DNA of 64,000 nucleotides from Rhodospirillaceae bacterium (GCA_009772935.1 WOUR01000027.1:54593-118592); one strand, 5' to 3'. Numbered from the stretch's first letter, positions 41,248 through 49,928 are shown. Notes: generated by a model from the letters alone, not told the origin. Made by a program: numbers and translations.

Positions 41248-43437
41248 ATGTCGCTGCTTTTTCAGCCCGGACGGACCGTGTGGAAGGTCGAACGCGCCCG
41301 CCGGGCGGCCGTGCTGATCGATGGCGCAGCCTTCTTCGCGGCGGTGCGCGAGGCCTTCCTGCAGGCGCGGCGCACCATCTTCATCGTCGGCTGGGACATC
41401 GACAGCCGCACCGAGCTGGCGGGCGAGCAGCCGCCCACGGACGGGTTTCCGACCGGTTTCGCGGGTTTCCTCACGGAACTCGCCAAGCGACGACCGGAGC
41501 TGCAGATCCATCTGCTGCTCTGGGACTACTCCTTGGTCTACGCGCACGAGCGCGAGCCCCTGCCGCGGCTCTCGCTCAACTGGCAGATGCCGCCGCAGGT
41601 CACCTTCTGCCTCGATTCGACCGTGCCGTTCGGCTCCTCGCAGCATCAGAAGCTGGTGGTGGTGGATGACGCGCTGGCCTTCTCGGGCGGCCTCGACCTC
41701 ACGGTCCGCCGCTGGGACACCAGCGCCCACGAGCCCGACAATCCCCGGCGCGTCGATCCGGCGGGCGAGCCCTACCGGCCGTTCCACGACGTTCAGATGA
41801 TGGTCGACGGCGAGGCGGCGCGGGCACTGGCGCTGCTCGCCCGCGCCCGCTGGTGCCATGCCAACGGCGGCGAACCGGAGGTTCGGCCGGAGGGCACGCC
41901 CTGGCCGGGGAGCTTCGAACCCGATTTCACCGACGTCGATGTCGCGATCGCCCGCACCCAGCCGCGCTACCATCGCGAGGAGGAGGTGCGCGAAGCCGAG
42001 GCGCTGTTCGTCGAAAGCATCGCGCGCGCCGAGCGCATGATCTACATCGAGAACCAGTTCATGACTTCGGGTGTGGTGGCCTCCGCGCTCGCCCACCGGC
42101 TGCGCCAGCGGCCGGCGCTCGAAGTGGTGATGGTCGCCCCGCGCAGCCACGATTCCTTCGTCGAGCGGCGCACCATGCGCAACGGCCGCATCCGCTTCTG
42201 GCGCACCGTCAAGGCGGCGGGGGGCGACCGGGTACGGCTTCTCTATCCCTCGATCGAGCAGAATGGCCAGTCCACCTACACGATGATCCACTCCAAGATC
42301 ATGGTGGTCGACGATCGGTTCCTGCGCGTGGGCTCGGCCAACCTCAACAATCGTTCGATGGGCGCAGACACCGAGTGCGACCTCGCCATCGAGGCGGCGA
42401 CGGACCGGGAGCGCGCCACCATCAGGCGGTTGCGCAATCGCCTTCTCGGAGAGCATTGCGGCGTTTCCGCCGACGAAGTCGAGGCGGCGGTGGCGCAGGA
42501 GGGTTCGCTCGTCCGCGTCGCCGACCGGCTCTGCGGCAACGGCCACTGTCTCACCCCGATCGACGACGGCCAGCCGGACCGCACCATCATTGCGCGGCTG
42601 GCGGAGCGGGTGGCCGATCCGGCGCGGCCGCTGCGTCTGGGTCGCCTGGCCGGCCGTTTCCTGCCGCGCCTGCTGTTCCACGGCAGCCGGACGATCGGCC
42701 GACGGCTGGCGAAGCGCGAGGATCGACGCGCCGCCCGCGCGAAAGAGGTCGAGGAGGGACTGCTGGGCCGCGCAGGCCTCGTCGTTGCCGGGGCGATTGC
42801 GCTGATCGCCCTGCTGACGCTCGCCTGGCAGTTCACCGGCCTGAAGGAGCTGGCGCAGCCCGACCAGATTCGCGAGCTGCTGGAGGGCGCCGAGGGCGAG
42901 CCGTGGGCTTTGGGCCTGGTCGTCGGTCTGTTCCTGCTGGGCGGCGCGGTGGCGTTTCCGGTCACCATCCTGATCCTGGCGACGGCCGCGGTGTTCGGGC
43001 CGTGGTGGGGTATGCTCTATGCCAGCGCGGGCGTCGCGGCGAGCGCCGGGCTCATGTTCGCGGTCGGCGCCCGGTTCGGGCAGGAGGTGCCCAAGCGCCT
43101 GCTCGGCAAGCGCTGGGGGAGGCTGCGCGACCGCCTGCAACGCCGCGGCCTGCTCGCGATGGTCGCGCTGCGCGTGGTGCCGGTGGCGCCTTTCTCTCTC
43201 GTCAACCTCGCGGCGGGAGCCGGTTCGATCCGCTTCGTCGATTTCGTGCTCGGCACCGTGATCGGCATGGGACCGGGCATCGCCGTAATCGCGCTGATGG
43301 GCGACCGCATCGCCAAGGTTCTGGCCAATCCCAGCCCCGGTCAGATCGCCGTGCTGGCGCTCTGCATCGCCGGCTGGATCGGCCTCTCCTTCGGCGCGCA
43401 GGCCTTCGTGTCACGGCTCGGGGAACGGACCTCTTGA
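41248..43437 (+). CDS. Phospholipase D / VTT (SNARE-associated) fusion membrane protein
   Basis: 729 aa. The N-terminal half is a phospholipase D-family enzyme with two HxK(x)4D motifs: HQKLVVVDD, then IHSKIMVVDD with the following GSANLNNRSMG. The C-terminal 220 residues are a VTT/DedA-like membrane domain (GLVVAGAIALIALLTLAW and FPVTILILATAAVFGPWWG, with ALRVVPVAPFSLVNLAAG as the family signature). Such fusions are linked to phospholipid or cardiolipin metabolism and membrane lipid scrambling. The ATG at 41248 begins SLLFQPGRTVWKVERA, where the family similarity starts; ATG 41164 is possible. It overlaps an EEP hydrolase gene by 4 bp (TTGA), suggesting a joint lipid function. A second PLD gene lies at 57422-58930. 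Confidence 0.9.
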   Translation: MSLLFQPGRTVWKVERARRAAVLIDGAAFFAAVREAFLQARRTIFIVGWDIDSRTELAGEQPPTDGFPTGFAGFLTELAKRRPELQIHLLLWDYSLVYAHEREPLPRLSLNWQMPPQVTFCLDSTVPFGSSQHQKLVVVDDALAFSGGLDLTVRRWDTSAHEPDNPRRVDPAGEPYRPFHDVQMMVDGEAARALALLARARWCHANGGEPEVRPEGTPWPGSFEPDFTDVDVAIARTQPRYHREEEVREAEALFVESIARAERMIYIENQFMTSGVVASALAHRLRQRPALEVVMVAPRSHDSFVERRTMRNGRIRFWRTVKAAGGDRVRLLYPSIEQNGQSTYTMIHSKIMVVDDRFLRVGSANLNNRSMGADTECDLAIEAATDRERATIRRLRNRLLGEHCGVSADEVEAAVAQEGSLVRVADRLCGNGHCLTPIDDGQPDRTIIARLAERVADPARPLRLGRLAGRFLPRLLFHGSRTIGRRLAKREDRRAARAKEVEEGLLGRAGLVVAGAIALIALLTLAWQFTGLKELAQPDQIRELLEGAEGEPWALGLVVGLFLLGGAVAFPVTILILATAAVFGPWWGMLYASAGVAASAGLMFAVGARFGQEVPKRLLGKRWGRLRDRLQRRGLLAMVALRVVPVAPFSLVNLAAGAGSIRFVDFVLGTVIGMGPGIAVIALMGDRIAKVLANPSPGQIAVLALCIAGWIGLSFGAQAFVSRLGERTS

Positions 43438-44120
43438 ATTCGGTCCGGCTGATGACCTGGAACATCCACGGCGCCTTCGGCCGCAATCCGCGCTTCGACC
43501 TAGATCGCGTGATCGCCCTGGTGAAGAGCCACGCGCCCGACATCGTGGCGCTGCAGGAGATCGATTCGCGGAGCGTTCGGACCCATGTGGGCAACCCCTT
43601 CGACGTGCTGCAGGCCGCGCTGGGCGCGCACGGAATCGGTGCCAGGACGGTGGTGACCGCCGACGGCGAGTATGGTCAGGCGCTGATCAGCCGGTGGCCG
43701 CTCGAGAACACGCAGATCCACGATCTCTCCTACCCGGAGCGCGAACCGCGCCGGGCCATCTGTACCGACGTCGCGACCCCCTTCGGGCCGTTGCGCGTGA
43801 TCGCCACCCATCTCGGCCTCGCCTTGCGCGAGCGGCGCAGCCAGGCGCTCGCGCTCCTGAAGATGCTGGGCCGGCTCGACCGGCCGACCGTTGCGCTGGG
43901 CGACTTCAACGACTGGCTCTGGGCCGGCTCGGTGCGTCGCAGCCTCGGACGCGCCCTGCCGGGCTTCAGCCGCCACCGCACCTTTCCGGCCCGGCTGCCG
44001 CTGTTCGAGCTCGACCGCATCTATCTGTTCCCCGCCTCGGCCCTGATCGGCAGCTGCATCGACCATCGCGCGCGCGAGCTTTCCGATCACCTGCCGGTGA
44101 TCGCCGACATCGAGGTCTGA
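43434..44120 (+). CDS. Endonuclease/exonuclease/phosphatase family hydrolase
   Basis: A 228-aa EEP-fold hydrolase. Visible motifs: RLMTWNIHGAFGRN, DIVALQEIDSR (metal-binding Glu), VIATHLGLALRERRSQA, ALGDFNDWLWAG (Asp-x-Asn) and SDHLPVIADI with the catalytic His near the C-terminus. The start TTG 43434 overlaps the phospholipase stop as TTGA; ATG 43452 (MTWNIHGA) is an alternative. Members include phosphatases of inositol lipids and sphingomyelinase-like enzymes, so with the adjacent phospholipase D-VTT gene a phosphodiesterase acting on phospholipids is plausible. The next gene begins one base after its stop. Confidence 0.86.
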   Translation: MNSVRLMTWNIHGAFGRNPRFDLDRVIALVKSHAPDIVALQEIDSRSVRTHVGNPFDVLQAALGAHGIGARTVVTADGEYGQALISRWPLENTQIHDLSYPEREPRRAICTDVATPFGPLRVIATHLGLALRERRSQALALLKMLGRLDRPTVALGDFNDWLWAGSVRRSLGRALPGFSRHRTFPARLPLFELDRIYLFPASALIGSCIDHRARELSDHLPVIADIEV

Positions 44121-44121
44121 C

Positions 44122-45159
44122 GTGGCCCGTACAGGCGCCGCGACGATGGAAGCCCGGCAGGTCGACGTCCTGCCCGAGGGCAAGGGCTGGCAGTTCGAAC
44201 CAAAATGGGACGGCTTCCGCTGCCTGGCGCGCCGCAACGGCGATGAGATCGAACTGCTGGGCCGGTCGGGCAAGAGCCTCGCGCGCTATTTTCCCGAGAT
44301 GATCGCAGCCCTATCGCGCCTGAAGCACGAGCAATTCGTGCTCGACGGCGAGCTGGTCATCCCCGTTGGCAAGAGCCTGTCCTTCGGCGCTGCAGATGCG
44401 GCTGCATCCGGCGGCCAGCCGCATCCGGCGCCTCGCCGAAGGGACGCCGTCGCTGCTGATCGCCTTCGATCTCCTTGAGGATGAGAAGGGGCGTGATTTG
44501 CGGCCGCGGCCCCTGTCCGATCGCCGCGCCGCGCTCGAACGCTTCTTCGCCACCTTGGGCGAGGCAGACGCGCTGCGTCTCTCGCCGAAGACGGCGCGGC
44601 TCGGCGACGCCCGCACGTGGCTCCGCCGCGCCGGCGGCGGTACCCTCGACGGCGTCGTCGCGAAGCGTCGCGACGAACCCTACAAGGCGGGCGAGCGAGC
44701 GATGCTCAAGATCAAGAACCTGCGCAGCGCCGACGGCGTGGTCGGCGGCTTCCGTTATGCGACGGCGCGGAAGGGTGGCCGCAGGGAAGTCGGCTCGCTG
44801 CTGCTCGGCCTCTACAATGGGGCGGGCCTGCTCGATCACGTGGGCTTCACCTCCGCGCTCGGCGGTCCCGATCGGGCGGCGCTCACGGCGCAGCCGGAAG
44901 GGTTGAAAGGGAGCGGCTTCACCGGCGATGCGCCGGGTGGTGCCAGCCGCTGGTCGACGGAACGCACGGCTGACTGGGTGGCGCTCAAGCCGGAGCTCGT
45001 GGTCGAAGTGCAGTACGACCACGTGACCGGGCGTCGCTTCCGTCACGGCACCGGCTTCCTGCGCTGGCGCCCCGACAAGGCGCCGCGCAAAGTTCGTTCG
45101 ATCAGCTGGTGCAGGAGGCCCGGCCGTCCCGGATCGTGCGCCTGTTGGGCCGCGCGTAG
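44122..45159 (+). pseudogene. ATP-dependent DNA ligase (LigC-like), disrupted by two frameshifts
   Basis: The pieces add up to a 345-aa-class ATP-dependent DNA ligase. The GTG start frame gives motif I in FEPKWDGFR (adenylated K28) and VLDGELVI (motif III), then is lost near 44386-44390, where GGCGCT appears to lack two bases of a GC repeat. The second frame continues ALQMRLHPAASRI, LDGVVAKRR (motif IV), MLKIKNLRSADG (motif V) and the OB fold to FLRWRPDKAPRK. A third frame, reached by a one-base loss at about 45089-45096, supplies FDQLVQEARPSRIVRLLGR and the stop at 45159. A gene this well conserved is probably either freshly inactivated or misread. It lies one base behind the EEP gene. Confidence 0.85.
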
Positions 45160-45166
45160 GACTCGC

Positions 45167-45430
45167 TCAGGCCTTCTTCTTGCGCTTCGCTGTCGTCTTG
45201 CTCTTCGCGGTCTTCCGCTTGGTCGTCGACTTCTTCCTGGCGGCGGTCTTCTTCTTCGCCGGCACCTTCTTGCCTTTGGCCCGTGCCTCGGAGAGGCCGA
45301 TGGCGATGGCCTGTTTGCGGCTCTTGACCGTGCCGCCCTTGCCGCCCGGGCCGCTCTTCAGCGTGCCCTTCTTGCGACGCTCCATGGCGCTTTCGACGTC
45401 CTTGCTCGCGCTTCGGGAATACTTGGCCAT
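45167..45430 (-). CDS. Lys-rich DUF6496 protein (histone H1-like tail)
   Basis: An 87-aa basic protein. The N-terminal half, MAKYSRSASKDVESAMERR followed by GTLKSGPGGKGGTVKSRKQ, is the DUF6496 signature found in many alphaproteobacteria. The C-terminal half is nearly all Lys, Ala, Arg and Thr in short KKK/AKKK repeats, resembling a histone H1 or HC1 tail. DNA or RNA binding is plausible but unproven. It ends 7 bp from the DNA ligase remnant (convergent) and is divergent from the BON protein gene. Its start ATG 45430 is preceded by GAGGAG (45432-45437, minus strand) within a few bases. Confidence 0.85.
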   Translation of the reverse strand: MAKYSRSASKDVESAMERRKKGTLKSGPGGKGGTVKSRKQAIAIGLSEARAKGKKVPAKKKTAARKKSTTKRKTAKSKTTAKRKKKA

Positions 45431-45734
45431 GACTCCTCCTCGACGGTTCAGCGCCTAACGCAACAATGGCGTCTTGGCTGCGCATTCCCGCGAATGGGCA
45501 AAGAAAGCCCGCGACCCCTTTGCACATTGTCGGATGGACGAAGGGTGCGGGCTTTCCGCAAGGGACGCCAGGGACGAACCGTTCGACCATCGCCAACGAA
45601 ACGTGTGGCTCTCCTGCCTGCCCTCAATGCCCGCGCCGCCCGATCGGTTGCCGTACCGGCAACTGGAGGGGACGGGGTGCATTCCTCCCGTGCCGGCGGA
45701 GGAGAGGCCGGCCTCACCCCCACGGAGGAATTCA
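45431..45734. other. Divergent 304-bp intergenic region with a 13-bp-arm hairpin
   Basis: This gap between the DUF6496 gene (minus) and BON gene (plus) holds an imperfect inverted repeat, 45504-45517 with 45543-45555 (one unpaired base, 25-nt loop). There is no T-run. The hairpin arms are near 5'-AAAGCCCGC. A further GGAGG at 45724-45728 is the BON ribosome site. I see no EcfG pair. No protein-like frame is convincing. Confidence 0.4.
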
Positions 45735-46589
45735 ATGGCACGCCACGACGACGACTATCACTTCCGCAACAACGGCTCGCGCGACGATCGCGGTTCCCAT
45801 CGCGATTCGATGTCGAGCAACCGCGCGGGTCGCCGCGCCTACGATGACGAGGACGAGGATCGCGGCCGGTCGCATGGCGGCAGCGGCGGCGACGACGAGA
45901 GCCGCTCTGGCGGCTACGAAGGCGCGCGCGGCGACATCTACCACTACGCGCCGGGAGGCCGCCGCGGGAGCGAATACGGCTATGGCGGCGGCTCTTCCTA
46001 CGGTCGCGGCAACTACGAGCAGGACGACATGTCCTCGGGCGGCCTGGCCGGCGGGACGCGTGGCTATGGCTACGCCCAGGGCCCTGGCCATGGCGGCGAC
46101 CGCTACACGGGTCGCGGCGGCTCCCTCGGGAGCATGAGCGACGAGATGGGGGGCAGCCATTCCCAGGGCATGGGGCGCTACGACCGCGATCAGGGACGCA
46201 GCGGCTGGTTCGGCGGTCGACCCGGTGGCGCCGGCCGCTACGGCAGCGAACATGCCGGCATGGGCGGAGGCTATGGGATCGGCGCGTCTGGTCAGGAGCA
46301 TCATCGCGGCAAAGGCCCCAAGGGCTACACCCGGTCCGACGACCGCATTCGCGAAGATGTGTGCGATTGCCTCACCGACGATCCGATGCTCGACGCCGGC
46401 GAGATCGAGGTCCAGGTCAAAAACGGCGAGGTGACCCTATCCGGCACCGTGGCCGATCGCCTGGCCAAGCGTCACGCCGAGGACATGATCGAACGGGTGA
46501 GCGGCGTGAAGGATGTCCAGAACAACATCCGGGTGAAGGAACGCGATACCGGGCGGTCGCCGGGCAAGAACGCCTCGACCGCTGCCTGA
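45735..46589 (+). CDS. BON-domain protein with long disordered Gly/Arg/Asp-rich N-terminus
   Basis: A 284-aa protein. Residues 1-195 are low-complexity and rich in Gly, Arg, Asp, Ser and Tyr, with many RGG- and GGSxG-like stretches (MARHDDDYHFRNNGSRDD, YGGGSSYGRGNY). Residues about 205-270 are a BON domain (RSDDRIREDVCDCLTDDP, IEVQVKNGEVTLSGTVADR), typical of envelope- or phospholipid-binding proteins. No signal peptide is visible, so it may be cytoplasmic. ATG 45735 was selected because GGAGG lies at 45724-45728, six bases upstream; the open frame before it is not protein-like. Related 'BON with SWFG/RGG-rich' proteins occur in stress-induced sets; that role is inferred. A hairpin terminator follows. 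Confidence 0.82.
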   Translation: MARHDDDYHFRNNGSRDDRGSHRDSMSSNRAGRRAYDDEDEDRGRSHGGSGGDDESRSGGYEGARGDIYHYAPGGRRGSEYGYGGGSSYGRGNYEQDDMSSGGLAGGTRGYGYAQGPGHGGDRYTGRGGSLGSMSDEMGGSHSQGMGRYDRDQGRSGWFGGRPGGAGRYGSEHAGMGGGYGIGASGQEHHRGKGPKGYTRSDDRIREDVCDCLTDDPMLDAGEIEVQVKNGEVTLSGTVADRLAKRHAEDMIERVSGVKDVQNNIRVKERDTGRSPGKNASTAA

Positions 46590-46600
46590 TGCCGGCGATT

Positions 46601-46627
46601 AAGGGCCCGGTCTCCGATCGGGCCCTT
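46601..46627. terminator. Hairpin terminator between convergent BON and small coiled-coil genes
   Basis: Perfect 9-bp stem (46601-46609 with 46619-46627), 9-nt loop, and a weak T-rich tail (CTTCCGTT). It lies 11 bp after the BON stop and 21 bp before the end of the minus-strand gene, so it can serve both strands. Confidence 0.65.
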
Positions 46628-46648
46628 CTTCCGTTAGCACGGAGACGC

Positions 46649-46852
46649 CTACAGGTCGCGTCGGAGTTCCTGGATCGAGTGCCAGACGCTGCGCGCGAGG
46701 TCGTAGATCGCCGAAAGCCGGTCGCGCGCGGCCTGATCGGTCGGGTTCTTGCGCAGATCCCGTTCAGCATCGCTTGCCGCATCTCCCATCCGGGACAGTT
46801 CGGTCTCGAGGAAGTCCAGCCGGTGCGCGAGTCTGCCTGCGTCTCTGGTCAT
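46649..46852 (-). CDS. Hypothetical 67-aa charged helical protein
   Basis: No recognised family. The 67 residues (MTRDAGRLAHRLDFLETEL, then ERDLRKNPTDQAARDRLSAI) are heptad-like and strongly charged, suggesting a short coiled coil or helical hairpin in the cytoplasm. Start ATG 46852 was chosen because the long upstream extension in the same frame has no protein-like pattern and lies over the GFA gene's leader. It is divergent from the GFA gene and convergent with the BON gene across a hairpin. Moderately sure it is a real gene from codon pattern and charge. Confidence 0.6.
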   Translation of the reverse strand: MTRDAGRLAHRLDFLETELSRMGDAASDAERDLRKNPTDQAARDRLSAIYDLARSVWHSIQELRRDL

Positions 46853-46968
46853 GTCGGTTCTGCCCCCGCAGTTCGTCACGAATCGGCAGCACGATCCGCG
46901 CCGGCCGGAACGCCATGACCTGCGTTCTGGATCGAACGAAGCGGGCCGCGGTACTTCGGAGGGATCCA

Positions 46969-47382
46969 TTGGGTGCAAGGCAGTCGAGCGCAGACCTTTC
47001 CGGACGTTGTCTGTGCGGTGCCGTCAGGTGGCGCGCGCTCGCAGCGCCGAGGAACGTGCATCATTGCCATTGCGGCATGTGCCGCCGATGGACGGGGGCC
47101 GCCTTCGCGACGCTGGTGTGGTTCGGTCGCAGCGAGATCATTTGGCAGGGCGAGACCGCCACGCCGTTTCGCTCCTCGCCCATCGCGATGCGCAGCCATT
47201 GTGCCCTCTGCGGCACGGCGCTCGCGCTGACCTATGACGGTCGCGAGGACATTGCCCTCGCGGCCGGCAGCCTCGACGATCCCGCGCGGGTGACACCCAC
47301 CCATAATTACGGCGTGGAAGGGAAGCTTCCCTGGCCCGACCCCGCGACTCTTCCGGGCAAGCCGACGCGCGAGCGCTGGTAG
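46969..47382 (+). CDS. GFA (glutathione-dependent formaldehyde-activating) family zinc protein
   Basis: A 137-aa Mss4-fold zinc protein of the GFA/CENP-V family. The zinc cysteines are visible: SGRCLCGAVRW, HHCHCGMCRRWTG and SHCALCGTAL. PNYGVEGKLPW-like NYGVEGKLPWP at the end is typical. Many members are annotated as glutathione-dependent formaldehyde activators but few are tested. The start TTG 46969 has GGAGGG at 46958-46963 five bases upstream; ATG 46915 is an alternative that would add 18 residues. No formaldehyde pathway genes lie next to it. It precedes a Rieske oxygenase by 107 bp. Confidence 0.84.
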   Translation: MGARQSSADLSGRCLCGAVRWRALAAPRNVHHCHCGMCRRWTGAAFATLVWFGRSEIIWQGETATPFRSSPIAMRSHCALCGTALALTYDGREDIALAAGSLDDPARVTPTHNYGVEGKLPWPDPATLPGKPTRERW

Positions 47383-47489
47383 GGCGTTGCACGGCCTCGT
47401 TTGCGTCTCGCAGCGCGGCTTGGGCGTTTGTTGCACGCGGCGACGTGCGGTTAGTATCGCCCGCCCGCTTGCAGAGGAAACAACCGAGA

Positions 47490-48629
47490 ATGACGGCGCT
47501 GCTGAACGAGACCGACCTCATCGATCGCATCCTCGCCCATATCGACGGCAAGACGACGGACAAGGGGAGCGTGGTCTGGCGCGAGCCGGTCGAGAACTAT
47601 CATTCGCCCGAGCGCTTTGCGGCCGAGATCGAGGTGTTGCGCCGCGTACCGATGGCCTTCTGTCCGTCGGCGGCGCTGCCGGAGTCTGGCTCCTACATCG
47701 CGCGCACGACGGTCGGCACGCCGTTGCTGGTGGTGCGTGGCAACGACGGCGTCGTGCGCGGTTTCCGCAATGCCTGTCGCCACCGCGGCATGAAGCTGGA
47801 AGAGGGCGAGGGCTGCAAGCGCGCCTTCGCCTGTCCCTATCACGCCTGGACCTACGGTCTGGACGGCGCGCTGCGGCACGTTCCGGGCGAGGACGGCTTC
47901 CCCGGCCTCGACAAGGCGGCGCATGGGCTGGTGCCGGTGGCCGCCGTGCAGGAGCGCAACGGCATCGTCTTCGTGACCCAGGACGAGCCGCTGTCGGACG
48001 GACCGCTCGGCGACCTGCCCGAGGTGCTGACCGACGACTACGTGCTGTTCAACAAGATCGAGTTCGACGACAAGGCGAACTGGAAGGTGCTGGGCGAGAC
48101 CTCGATGGAGGGCTACCACATCAAGGCGCTGCACAATCAGTCGTTCTTCCCTTACGGCTACGACAACCTCAACGTTGTCGAACTGCACGGCCGCAATTCG
48201 CGCATCGTCTTCCCGTTCCGCCGCATCGAGAAGTTGCGCAACGTCCCGCGGGAGGAGTGGAGCACGCAGGGACGCATCACGGACGTCCACCAGCTCTTCC
48301 CCAACACCCATGTCAGCGTGCTGTCGAGCCACGCGATCCTGATCATCCTGGAGCCGGTGTCGCCGTCGGAGACGCATTGGGTCGTCTACCAGCTGGCGCC
48401 GCGCATCAAGAACGGCCAGCCGCTCGACATCGAGCAGGCGCGCAAGGACGCCAACTTCGTGCAGGAGAGCGGCATCCTGGAAGACCGTCACGCCGCCCGC
48501 GAGATCCAGGCCGGCCTGGCGTCGGGCGCCAACACCCATTTCACCTTCGGCCACTACGAGCAGGCGATCGGTCACTTTCACCGGCACCTGACGGAACATG
48601 TGGAGATGCTGAGGGCGAGACGAGACTAA
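47490..48629 (+). CDS. Rieske [2Fe-2S] aromatic-ring/quaternary amine oxygenase alpha subunit
   Basis: 379 aa. The Rieske cluster ligands are CRH in NACRHRGMKLEEG and CPYH in FACPYHAWTYGLDG. The mononuclear non-haem iron site is EGYHIKALH with a following Asp region in a SRPBCC-type C-terminal domain (FDDKANWKVLGETSMEGYH). The pattern is that of ring-hydroxylating or carnitine/choline-type monooxygenases; the substrate cannot be told. No reductase or ferredoxin lies nearby. ATG 47490 is chosen because AGAGGA at 47473-47478 precedes it; the frame extends further upstream without family similarity. Confidence 0.9.
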   Translation: MTALLNETDLIDRILAHIDGKTTDKGSVVWREPVENYHSPERFAAEIEVLRRVPMAFCPSAALPESGSYIARTTVGTPLLVVRGNDGVVRGFRNACRHRGMKLEEGEGCKRAFACPYHAWTYGLDGALRHVPGEDGFPGLDKAAHGLVPVAAVQERNGIVFVTQDEPLSDGPLGDLPEVLTDDYVLFNKIEFDDKANWKVLGETSMEGYHIKALHNQSFFPYGYDNLNVVELHGRNSRIVFPFRRIEKLRNVPREEWSTQGRITDVHQLFPNTHVSVLSSHAILIILEPVSPSETHWVVYQLAPRIKNGQPLDIEQARKDANFVQESGILEDRHAAREIQAGLASGANTHFTFGHYEQAIGHFHRHLTEHVEMLRARRD

Positions 48630-48638
48630 GGACCGGCT

Positions 48639-48995
48639 TTGACGAGGACGATATTCCTGATCGGGATGGCATTGCTTGGGCAGACGGCGGCGCCGGCCCT
48701 AGCGCAGCAGATCATCCAGGCCGGCAGCCATGGCGAGCTTCGAGAGAAGTTCTGCGCCGCCGATCCGAGGAAGGAAATCGTTCTCGTCCTGCCGGCGCGC
48801 CTCTTCGTCGACAGTGAGCAGGTGATATGCGACAGCGGTCCCTACAAGCTCTACCGGGTCGTTTCGGCCTATGACACCGACGACTTCGAATACTGGCTCG
48901 ATCCTCCCTTCCACGAGCGCGGCAAGCGGCTGGGCTGCGACGGCAAGGCGGGGCGCCACATGCAGACCGTCGCGCTGAATTGCCGTCCACTGTGA
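48639..48995 (+). CDS. Secreted hypothetical protein
   Basis: No recognised family. The 118 aa begin with a signal peptide (IFLIGMALLGQTAAPALA, cleavage after ALA). The mature part has four cysteines (FCAADPRK, VICDSGPY, LGCDGK, ALNCRPL), compatible with two periplasmic disulfides. The start is TTG 48639; ATG 48666 would remove part of the signal. It begins 9 bp after the Rieske oxygenase, so co-transcription is possible. There is a 99-bp gap before the SDR gene. Confidence 0.68.
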   Translation: MTRTIFLIGMALLGQTAAPALAQQIIQAGSHGELREKFCAADPRKEIVLVLPARLFVDSEQVICDSGPYKLYRVVSAYDTDDFEYWLDPPFHERGKRLGCDGKAGRHMQTVALNCRPL

Positions 48996-49094
48996 GACCA
49001 AGGGCTTGAGGCGGATTGGATCACCTGCTCGACCGCGTCATCGGCCGGGTCCGATGACGGGAACTGGAATTCCATTTCATTGAGGAATGAAGAC

Positions 49095-49898
49095 ATGACC
49101 AAGCGCGTTGAGGGAAAGATCGCCGTAGTCGTCGGCGCCGGACAGACTCCGGGCGAAACGATCGGCAATGGGGTGGCCATCGCCCAGCTGCTCGCGCGCG
49201 AGGGCGCGACCGTCCTCTGCGTCGACCGCCGCGGCGAGCGCGCGGAGAAGACGGCGAAGGACATCTCGTCCACCGGGGCCGTCGTCTCGTCGATGGAGGC
49301 CGACATCACGGTGGCCGAAGATTGCGACCGCATCGTCAAGCTGGCGATGTCGCGCTACGGCCGCGTCGACATCCTGATCAACAATGTCGGCATCGGCGGC
49401 GGCGGCGACGCGCCGGCCCACCGGATCGAGGAGCGGGTGCTGGACCGCATCATGGACGTCAATCTCAAGGGCATGTGGCACACGATCAAGGCGGTCATCC
49501 CGGTGATGCGGGCGCAGAAGTCCGGGTCGATCGTCAACATCTCCTCGCTGGCCGCCACCAGCGGCGCGACGCAGATGGCCTACGAGATTTCGAAGGCGGC
49601 GGTGAACCGGCTCACCACCCATGTGGCGCAGTCCAATGCCCGCTACGGCGTCCGCGCCAATGCCATCATGATGGGCTTCATGGACACGCCGATGGCCATC
49701 ACCGGCATCGCCCAGGCGACCGGTCGCCCGACCGAAGAGGTCCGCGCCCAGCGCAACGCCATGGTGCCGCTGCGCGGCAAGATGGGCACCGGCCATGACA
49801 CCGCTTATGCCGCGCTGTTCCTCGCCTCAGACGAGGCGCAGTTCATCACCGGCGAGATCCTGCGCGTCGACGGCGGCATGGGGCTGGGCCTGGCATAG
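49095..49898 (+). CDS. Short-chain dehydrogenase/reductase
   Basis: A 267-aa classical SDR. The nucleotide-binding motif GAGQTPGETIGNG is a variant of TGxxxGxG, with VDRRGERAEKT suggesting NAD(H) preference. NNVGIGGGG follows, the catalytic Ser lies in IVNISSLAATSG and the YxxxK in AYEISKAAV. ITGEILRVDGGMGLG is the usual C-terminus. ATG 49095 has GAGGA at 49082-49086 eight bases upstream, so it is preferred to TTG 49080. Substrate unknown; the sterically open NNVGIGGGG loop is common in cyclitol or fatty-acyl type enzymes. Confidence 0.9.
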   Translation: MTKRVEGKIAVVVGAGQTPGETIGNGVAIAQLLAREGATVLCVDRRGERAEKTAKDISSTGAVVSSMEADITVAEDCDRIVKLAMSRYGRVDILINNVGIGGGGDAPAHRIEERVLDRIMDVNLKGMWHTIKAVIPVMRAQKSGSIVNISSLAATSGATQMAYEISKAAVNRLTTHVAQSNARYGVRANAIMMGFMDTPMAITGIAQATGRPTEEVRAQRNAMVPLRGKMGTGHDTAYAALFLASDEAQFITGEILRVDGGMGLGLA

Positions 49899-49928
49899 CG
49901 GCTTTCCGCCTCAAGTCGACCCGCACGC

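Noticed and set aside
45431..45734. Short ORFs on either strand in this gap as genes
   Set aside because: Ser/Arg-rich sequences with no pattern or ribosome site; judged non-coding.
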